From Hydractinia symbiolongicarpus (Eukaryota; Cnidaria; Hydrozoa; Anthoathecata; Hydractiniidae), in NCBI RefSeq assembly GCF_029227915.1, contig NC_079877.1, forward strand, positions 25,073,851-25,137,850: 64,000 nt of DNA. The letters are read 5' to 3'. This document shows positions 11,890 through 22,600 of this stretch, one piece after another. The position numbers were made by a program, and so were the translations under genes. A model generated the notes under the pieces. It saw nothing but the letters and a program-made list of their open reading frames with translations. It did no database searches and was not told where the DNA came from. The first letter of the stretch is position 1; each line of letters begins with the position of its first letter.

Positions 11890-12239
11890 AAGGGAACTCA
11901 AGGTGTAAAATGATGTTAAACGTATATTACATAGCCTAAAAAGTTGGTTAACAAGCCTTTTTAAATTTTTAAAAAAGCTCTTTTCGTTCTCAAGATATTT
12001 ACATTTAAAGAATTTCAGATTTGATTATGCTGCATAAATTATGATGTCACATTTGAGGAATAGCAAATTTTTACATTTCCTGTCATCAGTAATTTTAGAC
12101 CTGTTAAGGGGTGGGCATTCAAAATTTAGCAATGCATATATATATAAAGAGCTTTTTTAAAAATTTAAAAAGACTTGTTAACCTACTTTCTAGACTCTAC
12201 AATATAATTCAAACATCATTTTATACATCTAGTTCCCTT
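11890..12239. mobile_element. MITE, segmentally duplicated copy
   Basis: The same element as at 6481-6830, carried along by the segmental duplication. Here the right end reads AGTTCCCTT before TA, matching the left TIR better than copy 1 does. Confidence 0.75.
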
Positions 12240-12429
12240 TAAATGAATTGCTGACTAAATTTATTCATTATATTTAACATTTTTTTTCACCTTTAGCTAG
12301 CAAGACAGATGATGGCGACAACATGATTGGTATTGTTATTGGAGCTGTGTTGGGAGGGATAATTGTATTGGTTCTTGTGATTGTTTTCATCGTTTGGTGT
12401 AGCAAACGCTCTGATGCAAGTAAGTTTAA

Positions 12430-12825
12430 ACTAAACTGAGTCTGTGTGATGCTAGTATGGTGTAAAGTGAGTCTCTGTGATGCTAGTAAGGTGTAAACTG
12501 ACTGCCTGTGGTGCCAGTAAGGTGTAAACTGAGTCTCTGTGATGCCAGTAAGGTGTAAACTGAGATTATATGATGCTAGTAAGGTGTAAACTTGACTATG
12601 TGATGCCAGTAAGGTGTAAACCAAGTGTCTGTGGTGCCAGTAAGGTGTAAACCAAGTGTCTGCGATGCTAGTAAGGTGTAAACTAAGTGTTTGTGATGCT
12701 AGTAAGGTGTAAACTGAGTGTCTGGTGCCAGTAAGGCGTAAACTGAGACTATGTGATGCTTGTAAGATGTAAACTGAGTCTCTGTGATGCTAGTATGGTG
12801 TAAACTGAGTCATTGTGATGAAAAA
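12430..12825. repeat. Intronic minisatellite in receptor gene, copy 2
   Basis: The same GATGCTAGTAAGGTGTAAAC-based array as at 7020-7570, with fewer units. The array has clearly changed in copy number since the segmental duplication. Confidence 0.88.
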
Positions 12826-15181
12826 AGTTAAGCGAAGTTAAGAATAAGAAATTATGAAATGGTCAGCTACTTCGGCCCTAGAGAAAGCTTTGCGATTTTT
12901 TTTTTATTTGTAAATTTATATAGTCTCATTTTGTATCTTGTTGCAAATGCACAGTCTAAGCGATTTCTTTTGCGTCTATTATTGCGTGTAACAACGGAAA
13001 ACCCAGGCTAAGTTTGAGTGATAACACACAGAATTATTTTTGTTTTAGGCAAACGTTATCCAGCCAGGTATGGTTTTGTTATATTTAAATCTTAAAAGTA
13101 AAAGTTTGAGACTATCTAGCGAGGGAAAGTGCGAATAGACATATTTCTGTAATTCAATAAACCTCTCGATATATCTCTCCATGAACTGTGGTCATTTTTT
13201 CTTTGGCTTGTATCATAATGTTTATAATAAACCAAACCGGATTCACTTTATACAAAACAATGTTCTGGAGATTCCCCTAATTTTTTGGCGGTTTTGAGCT
13301 TTCATATTTCTATACATATTGTCTGCCTACTTTTATCCTTTTTCATTTTTTGTAGTTATGTTGAAGAAGCTGTTGATTACCCGCCTAACCAAGGCCACAG
13401 TCTTTACGCTGGTGTTGAGAAAAAACAAAAAGTAGTCTCTCGAAGTGATTCGACGTCTGGATACCCCGACGTAGTTGGAAACGTAAGTTTTATTTTTACC
13501 ATTGAGGGCATTGATACGTCACTCCCCTGCAATCGAGGAATGAGACGTTTTAATTCCTTTCTGACTCATTGAGAAACCAAGAAATAAAACTTTACAGTTA
13601 TAGTGTCTAGCAACTAGCAAATTAAATTCGGTATATAAAAAGACTTTTTACGTGGTTATTTATTCATTCGTTTATTTTTTTCATTATTCATTTTAATAAC
13701 CATCCATTCATCTAATCATTTTTAAGCATTCATTTAATCATCCATTTACCTGCTTAGTTATTTTCTTTAGGGTAACGATTACTCTATGAAGCCAAGAAAT
13801 AGTTCTTCGTACGAACCTTCCAACAAGGCGTTTGTATAAAGCTAGTTTTTTACGAATCACATGATAGAGACGGTATTTTACAGAAGACGCAAATGCAGAG
13901 AGGAGTTGAAGCTGGTCACGTGGCTTCGGAGGCGTTTCATGAAATCACGTAATTTGCACTTAAGTGGATAAGCAGACCAGTGTGGAACAAAATGACTTGA
14001 TTTTTGCACATTTAGACTGGAGATAATTAGGTTATATATAAGAAAAGTTATAGTTATTAACTCTCTTCAATTTGTTCAGTATTTCACTTTCTTAAGGTAA
14101 GCTGTTTTGACTGCGCAGGCTGTCCTTTTGTACATTTTCTAAAGTATCCTTTATTTCCAGTCGAGTTGTGGATTTTCATTGCTTATGTGTTAACGCCAGA
14201 AAGGGTGTAGATTTATGAAAACTTTCAGAAATTGGGGAAATTTGGTAAAAAAAAACTCTGATAAGGTTGAGAGCAAAAAGTGAAATATTTGATAGAAACA
14301 TTTGAAGAAAAGGTGAAAGAATCACAGTTCCCATGTCAAGCCCATTTTTTTTGTTTTTTTAATTTTTAATATATTTTTTTGATTTTTATTAAATTTTTGG
14401 TAATTGGAATGATAATTTTTATTTTCATATAATGCACAATCTTGTAATGTACATACAATTTATTTAATTTTCACTGTACAGTTTGATGGCTAACTTGTCG
14501 TGGAAGATTCGTTACCAGTCTTTTTAAAACAATCCCGTGCATTCAATAACAAGCAATATAAGAAAAGAAAATATATAAAATTAGTTACTTCATGGAAAAT
14601 CCAGAAGGTTCACCGGCCAACAAATTATTTACTTTGCGGGGAACCTGGAATAAAGCTGTGCGCAGCCATTTTGGACGTACAGATTGTGGTTATTACAAAA
14701 TAGAAATAAAGAGTATAAGGTATTGCTGGTTTAAATGCATGTTATTTGTTTACATCTGTATAGTTTATTTTCAGTTGGTGTAGTAGGTTTATAACACGTG
14801 TATATTAATTCGATTTTTATAATGAACTAATCAAATCATAATCCTTTATTAGAAAAATCTTGTGTTGTTATGTTGCAGGTTTTGCAAATGAGATTGGGTC
14901 CTTTGAGTATAATGTTAAGTAGAGAAAGAAGGGGTAACATTGGAGTAAGTTAACTAAGGCAAAGCATAAGATTAATACATCATTTTAAACTGTCGTCGAA
15001 TCAGTCCGTAATGACGAGGTGGATTAAAACACAGAAAGAAATAGTCAGAGGACGAAAAATGGGAAACAAATCACCCAAGATGGAGGAGAAATAAATTAAA
15101 AAAAAACATTGTTGTTCGTTGTTGTTGTTGTTGTTGTTAATAATGGTACTTGCACAATGCATCTTTTAACAGACATTTTCA

Positions 15182-15224
15182 GAATGTTGAATATGCGTGC
15201 GTAAAGCACGCATATTCAGCATTC
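15182..15224. repeat. Inverted repeat (hairpin), duplicated copy
   Basis: Second copy of the hairpin at 9919-9961, with both arms and the loop kept unchanged. Confidence 0.8.
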
Positions 15225-16667
15225 CTTTCTAAACTCCGATAAAACTCAGGCCAGATCTACCAACCCTCGAATGTCGAGGCTTGAGGTTTTCCCTAGATGC
15301 TGCCCGATGAACATTACGAAGCGCCCTTACGTGCACATGTAGTTGTTAGGAACAGCAAGTTAATTGAAGGATAGGTAATCTGCAAATTTCGACCTGGTCA
15401 TCGTCTCCGATGTAAACCGAAACTCATTTCGATTATTCTACATTGAAAACTCATTTGATAAAAGATTGTTTTTATTTTTTAATTTGAAAAACTAATTCGT
15501 CCCGAAAAACCGATTCGACGACTGAAAAAAGACTTTTCGGAATTTTGATGCCCGGCTCGTTCACAGCGATTTTTGCTCTTTTTATCTCAGACATATCCTT
15601 ATATTCTAAAGCTATCATTTATCTGGGTATAACTCTTCCCCTCTCTTTACTTCCTTGTTTTTTTATGGATGACGTGTGTGTTTCAACATGCTAAAAAATG
15701 ATTAATTCGCAAAACAATTTTTCTGGAAGTACATAGCTGTATTAAGTTGTAAGTGATTAGAAAATTATGTACTTTTATAAGCTCTTCGTAAAACAAAAAA
15801 ACATTTTTTTCAAACATTTTAAATGCTTGTAGTTACCAGGATAACTCTTAGTTATGCTTGAACAAACCATTCTGTCTTTGTTAGTTGCATGAATGAATGT
15901 ATTACTCATGACCAGTTCGCAAAATCTGGTCATGTTTTGGCCGTAAAATGCTCAACTCAACGACCATTCTTGTCCCATTCTTGTTTTTTCTCATAATCAA
16001 AATAGCAAAAGAATGGTTTAAGGAAACAAACAACATCAGAAAAATGAGAGAAGCAAATAAATGGATTCAAGAGTATATTAGAAGAAGAGACTAAAGAAAG
16101 GGAAATGGAGTGAAAAGAATAGAAAAAAGAAAGAAGAGAGAAAAAGAGAGAGAGAAAAAGAAAAAAATATTAAAAAAAGAGAAGAACGAGAAAAAAGAAG
16201 AAATTAGCCTTGCACCTAGTCAATAACAATATATGCAATACATAACAATATAAACAATAAATTGTATTAACATATATTTCAATCTCTTTGTTGAACATTC
16301 AAAGATTCAAAAAGGAAAATATCCCTGGAGACGAGGAGGGTGTGCGTCGCTAAAATAAACAGAATATACTAAATAAACTAAATAAACTGACGCTGATTCC
16401 GCTTCACGATTCCAACTTGTGACTCGGCATACAAAACGTAATAAATAATTCCCTGGTGGATGAAAAGTGGGAAATGATCATAAGGGCGCTTCGGAAAAGT
16501 TGTTCAGGGCGGGCATCGTAAACTCTTCTCTAACCAATATTCGTGACGCTTTACACCAAGACAAATTACTAATTTCAAAATGTCGGCGATAAAATCACAA
16601 CATTTTGTTTTGTTATGTGTAAAAAGTTAAATGAGAGTTGATTAAATGTACTTTATTGAAATAAAAT

Positions 16668-19600
16668 ATGGACGAAGGTGTCCCAGAAAGAATAACAGAG
16701 GAGTTGTTTGAAATTTTTTGTTACATGCGTAACACGTTTGAAGGAATTGTAGCATGCAACAACCCCAACGTTTGGAACGTATTTGGAGGACTAAACCGAG
16801 CAAAAAAGGCAACATTTAATGTCTTGACTCATGAATTACGATCCAGTAATATTCAGCCATACGAAGTTGATCTTGTTCAGGTATTTCTATCAGTTTTTAG
16901 CTTGCAGTATTTAAACTAACAAGTTTCTGGGTAGCCACCATCATGGAATACAATGTTTTATTTTGCACAGAAAACAATGAAATGACCATGATGCGAAGCA
17001 TGGTCATTTTATTGTTGTCTTTTTATTGTCTTTTTCTTATTCATTTTGTCTTTTTCTTATTCGTTCACTCACCACAGTTAATTGAACTAAATTTTGGAAT
17101 GTGTGGTCTAGCTATATAGCTAGCTAGCTGTAGCTAGTTACAAATAAAAAAAACATAAAAAGATATGGGTCAAAATTTTCAAATCAGGGATATAAGGCAT
17201 AAACTTTGTGTTCTTTAATTGATACGGGTTAGGGTTGTATGTAGTTGCCTAATCAATATAGAATGCTTCATGTTTTCTGTACTAAATACTCCACTACATC
17301 ACTTCGCACAAACTCGTTGTTAACAGGTTAGCTAGGCTGCTCCTTTTTACAACTTTAAGAGAACTTATCTGACTGCATGTTTTGAGTATAACAAATACAG
17401 CCCTCGAAATAATTTTTGGAGACTCGTCAGACAAAATGTCCGCCACATTTCCAGTTTGGTCGGACATGTCCGTAGCCCGTTTTAAACTTTCGTCGGACAA
17501 AACGTCCGATAGATTTCAGTCTTGGTCGGACACTTCCATTTGTTTAGATCTCGGAATTATTGAATAGTTGTAGTCGTTTTAATCCATGAGCAAGCCTATT
17601 CATAGCCAACCTGACCATCCTAGCTAATTCACCAACTCTTGACTTAGGTAAAAGAACTACGTAGACATGAATCTCTATTGCCTGGCCCCTTCGTCGTTGG
17701 TAACCAGGTCTTACACAAGAAATCCAGCCATGCAGTTCTTAACCTTGCCATCTTTTATATCATAAAGGAGCCATTCAGCAACGCTGTGTTGTGCCAGCTC
17801 AGCTTTCCACTTCTCAACAGTAGCAGGTGTTACGGTTCTTGTTGATGTTGTTTGCTTGTGTTGTTTCGGATTTGTTTCACATCACTTCGCACAAACTCGT
17901 TGTTAACAGGTTAGCTAGGCTGCTCCTTTTTACAACTTTAAGAGAACTTATCTGACTGCATGTTTTGAGTATAACAAATACAGCCCTCGAAATAATTTTT
18001 GGAGACTCGTCAGACAAAATGTCCGCCACATTTCCAGTTTGGTCGGACATGTCCGTAGCCCGTTTTAAACTTTCGTCGGACAAAACGTCCGATAGATTTC
18101 AGTCTTGGTCGGACACTTCCATTTGTTTAGATCTCGGAATTATTGAATAGTTGTAGTCGTTTTAATCCATGAGCAAGCCTATTCATAGCCAACCTGACCA
18201 TCCTAGCTAATTCACCAACTCTTGACTTAGGTAAAAGAACTACGTAGACATGAATCTCTATTGCCTGGCCCCTTCGTCGTTGGTAACCAGGTCTTACACA
18301 AGAAATCCAGCCATGCAGTTCTTAACCTTGCCATCTTTTATATCATAAAGGAGCCATTCAGCAACGCTGTGTTGTGCCAGCTCAGCTTTCCACTTCTCAA
18401 CAGTAGCAGGTGTTACGGTTCTTGTTGATGTTGTTTGCTTGTGTTGTTTCGGATTTGTTTTGCCTTTGGTCTGCGGTGTAGTCTGCAAAATAAACAATTA
18501 AAAAAAATTAAAGAGACACAAAAGATATTGTGAAAATTAAAGTACTAAATATAACAGAGTGAAGAATTACTATATTCGTTGCTGTTTGCTTCGCTAATGT
18601 TGGTGGGTTTTTTCGAAAGGCTGAAAATATGCTTCTTTGGATTTTCTTTGGCTGCTTATTAATAACAACAGAACAATCAGGACATCTACCAACACGTTTT
18701 TCCTCTTCGCTGTACCCATTGACTGTACTGTTAACACCGGTAGAACATATGTTACAAGATGTTTTTTGACACGATATACACCGATACTTCGTGCTTCTTT
18801 CGCAAAAACAACAAGGCAAATCATTAATTTCACTCATACTTGAAGGAGCAACTAACTTACATGCGATAAATGTGAAATGAACACTTTTTCATTTCTTATA
18901 AAAGCGCAAGCGACCGGCGTTCTTTTACCAGTTCGAATAATCTCACTCAGAGATGTTTTATATTAAAATGAATTAAATAATTTTTTAAGACGATGGAGTG
19001 TTGCAGGTAAAGGAAAATTTTTTTCTTCGTTTGACAAAACAATTTGAAACCATAGCAGGTCCCATTTAATTGATTTTTTCTTAATGCTGAAAGTGCTATT
19101 TCTATTCAAACAATTTTAAAAACGAAACTCACGTGCGGTATAATATTTTGTTTTGTATAAATTTTGTTAAAAATTTAAGCCACGTGGATAAACTTAAAAC
19201 ATTTTTTTTTTAATTTGAAAACGAAGCATATTTTTTCCTATTTGCTTGTGATGACTTTACAAAAAATTATAAAAATACAAACTTAAAAACTATTTTGTTT
19301 ATATGTTTTAGAGTATTCTTTAGCAACGGCATGCGATTTAATTGGCTTATCAAAATGCGCAGCCTTACTTTGTTTTTTAACGGCGCCTAACCACATTTAT
19401 TATTTGTGGTGTGTGTGATCATAATTAAGAAACTTCCATGATGGCACATGGCAGATGAAAACAAAACGAAAGTGAAGCGGAACGAAGATTGATTAAAAGA
19501 GACAGATTATATTTAAATTATCTCGTTATTTTTGCATGTTTCAATTTTTATTTTTTGCAGTTATAATAGGGGAGATGTAGCTAGAGAAACGTGCCGGACA

Positions 19601-22600
19601 AAATGACAGGCCAGAACTGATTTTCGTCGGACATATTTGCGTCTGGGTCGGACAATGTCCGATGTCCGACCGCTATTTCGAGGGCTGCAAATACTTTATG
19701 AACAGTACACTAATTTGAGTTGGTTCGCATGAGCCTTCTTTGTCAGGGGAGGTAGATAAGTAGATAAATGTGCATATTTTACATGGCTAGCCTCACAAAT
19801 ATCAAGGGATATACCGTGTCTGTTATTTCCAGGAATGCCATAGCTTAAATGGGGAGCCCTAGAGTATTCAATTTTAATTTGAAACTACAGAGACCCACGT
19901 AGACTTATGCTCTACCAGACAACTCCCACGAGGGTGCCGATAAGCCACATACGCCGTAAAAAGTGCAGGCGTTTTCGGGCGAGTTCGGCGTTTTGAAAAA
20001 AATTCAAGTATTCGCCCGAAAAAACCTGCATAGACCCGAACAATGCCCGAAAGACAAAAAAAACAGACACTAATATATGATTCAAAAAAACTATAAAAAT
20101 TAAAATAAACTTACTATGTCGTAGCGAAGTTTTTAGAAGAACTGTTTTTGATGGTTTTTGAAAAAGTTTACTTTATAAATAACTTTATAAACTTTATTAA
20201 CTCCTTTCTCTTCAAGCGCCTTCTTCCCAACCATCGTCTGCATGGTTTGTTACAAGGAATTTCATTTCGGGAATGTTCCGGGCGAGTTCGGAAAAGTGCG
20301 GGCGGTTTCAGGGGACAACCGTCAATTTGATTTAAAAAGTCGCCCGAACTCGCTCGTATATATGCGGGCGTTTGCGGCTTATCGGCACTCTCTTCAACTC
20401 CCTGTAACATCCAACAGCCCACACAGTAACCTCTCCCTTATTTCTCTTACATGGTTGGGGTTAATCTGGAAATATGGTAACATTCACTCTTCCATATTGA
20501 ATCAGCACCATGGTATGTTGAACCCTTTCTCAGTGCAAGATTTAACCACTACTCAATGGTGCAGTAACTATGGTGCCATAAGTACATCAGCTTTGAATTT
20601 GTTTTATTTATTTATTTATTGTTAAACTATGTTTGTAGATTACAATGACCTATTTTCCCCTTTTATTGCCTGTTGAGGCTGAGTTTTGGTCGTCATTGGT
20701 TGTAGAAACAAATCAAAAACTATTTATCAGACTTCTCATTTTGAGGTACGCGATCGTGTTTCTACGCCCTATCGCGTACCTGAATTGCGTGAGGTACGGG
20801 AAGAACCGCGTACCTCTGTTGACAGATTACTTTTAGATCTGAGAATTATTAAATAATCCTGGTTCTTTTGATCCACAAGCAAGCCTATTCATAGCCAACC
20901 TGACCATCCTAGCTAATTAACCGACTCCTGACTTAGTTAAAAGAAATACATAGACAAAATTCTCTTTTGCCTGGCCTCTTTGTCTTTGGTACCAGGTCTT
21001 ACACAAGAAATTCAGCCATGCGATTCTTAACTAATGCAGAGGTGAACGCCGGTGGAGCATGGATAAAGCAAGTCTGCAAAACTGCACTTACAGGCGGAAC
21101 AGACATTTTATCATGGATTTAATTGGAGATAATTTCTTCATTTGACAAAACAACTGGAAACCAATTATTAAAATGACAGTATAGTCATGCGTACTAACAA
21201 AATGAGAACCCTGATTTATCAAGGCCAGTATCATTTCCATGAACAGAAGATAGGGGTAATAAACTCATAGAGGCAGCTGTATAAAATGACCATAAACTTT
21301 CAAATGTAGGTGGCTTTATGTAAAAATATTCTGATGTTCAAAAGTGCAAGAAAAAAGGATTAAAGGTTAACATTGCTTGTTCTGTGGAATTGATTATATA
21401 AACGTTTGTCTTGAACATACTACAAAAGAAACAGCCACCTGAAAAATCCACCCACCCAATGTAATTTCTGGTGTTGTTGGCCACATTTAATGTCTTGAGA
21501 TAGCATAAGAGAAAGAATGATCTTTATGGTCTTAACATATATGTGAATGCAACTTCAGTAAAAAATCAGAAACTTTAAAAAGAGGTGATAAAATGGATGA
21601 TGTCAGAAAACATTTTTGTCAAATATTTAGCTGCAGACTGCAAGCAAAAATATTGATTTGATAGTAATAAATCAATTTCGCTTTTTGCAGACAGACCGAC
21701 TGACAGGCCTAGTGTTTTATTATCTCTGAATGAAATTTGGCTGAGCATTTTTGTATAACTTTGCTGAATGTAATGTGACAACTTGTGTTCTGCTTTAACC
21801 TTCTTAACAACATATAACAATTTCATTTTCTTTCTTTAGAAACTTTGCAAAAAGTTGTTAGAATTATATCCATGTGGTGATTTGGGAAATAATACAGATG
21901 AGTCATTCGAAGAACTTTTATCAGGATGGATTGAACAACGTCTGCTTGACCATAGCTTGTTTGATTGTATTAACTGTGCATTCCTTCAAAAGCCTGAGGA
22001 GACTTTACTTCAGTTATACAAAGGTTAATTCATTTCAAATTAACTGTAACTATTTTTTAATTTTAGATTATTTATCATTACTAAAATGCAGCATTGCATT
22101 AAAACCAAAAGGACATTGGTTGCAAAATTCACGCTGTGGAATTAGTCTTTACGGTATTTTTTACTGGGTGCAAAAATTACTAATATGTACCTCCTGTTTA
22201 CAGAATCAATAAGTATAAGAGACATAAGTTTCGATAACACAATAATAAAAAGAACCCTTTAATAAAACCCCTTTAATCCATTTTTTTCTTCAAAAAATTC
22301 CTTTAAAAATCTCATAATATAAAATGATTTGTATAAATATTTAAGACTTTATATTTTTTTTATGCTAAATTGACTTTTTAGAGAGATATAGTGGTTACTA
22401 AATCAAAAAAGAAATTTTTTATTACTATATATACGTGAGAGAAAAAATGTGATATTTTTTGAGCAGAGTTTTTTTTTTAAAAAAAAAGATGAACAAAGTG
22501 ATGGAAATTTGAAAAAGAGCAATTTAACTTTGTGCTTTTAATAAAAAAGGGTATGTATTTTTTACTTCAGATTTCTCTCTCCTCTTTGAAACTTACTGAT

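Larger units (their letters stand above)
11221..13839 (+). pseudogene. Partial duplicate of the receptor (FN3 to tail)
   Basis: Exons correspond to those of the upstream gene: the last 22 bp of exon 3 with its donor (11,221-11,242), FN3 11,315-11,686, transmembrane 12,297-12,419, mini-exon 13,049-13,067, tail 13,356-13,482 and last exon 13,771-13,839. All splice sites and frames are kept. I see no amino-acid change from copy 1; the few coding differences are silent. It has no Ig-encoding exons and no leader, so alone it cannot make a receptor. The upstream exon 3 at 5711-5833 could splice into this FN3 exon, giving an alternative 3' end. It may therefore be a dead partial copy or a live alternative cassette. 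Confidence 0.75.
11221..16469. repeat. Tandem segmental duplication, copy 2 (5,249 bp)
   Basis: Near-identical to 5812-11,220. It ends about 200 bp before the Rubicon start codon. Differences by eye are scattered substitutions, a shorter minisatellite, a roughly 34-bp block missing near 16,293 (present in copy 1 at about 11,035-11,070), and an extra block of about 27 bp near 16,360. The region 13,840-16,469 holds no gene that I can support. Copy 2 borders Rubicon, so the ancestral single copy probably ran from the receptor to the Rubicon promoter. Confidence 0.93.

Noticed and set aside
18594-18843. ORFs on the plus strand and in another minus frame over the Cys-rich gene
   Set aside because: Shadows of the frame with paired cysteines; no independent support.
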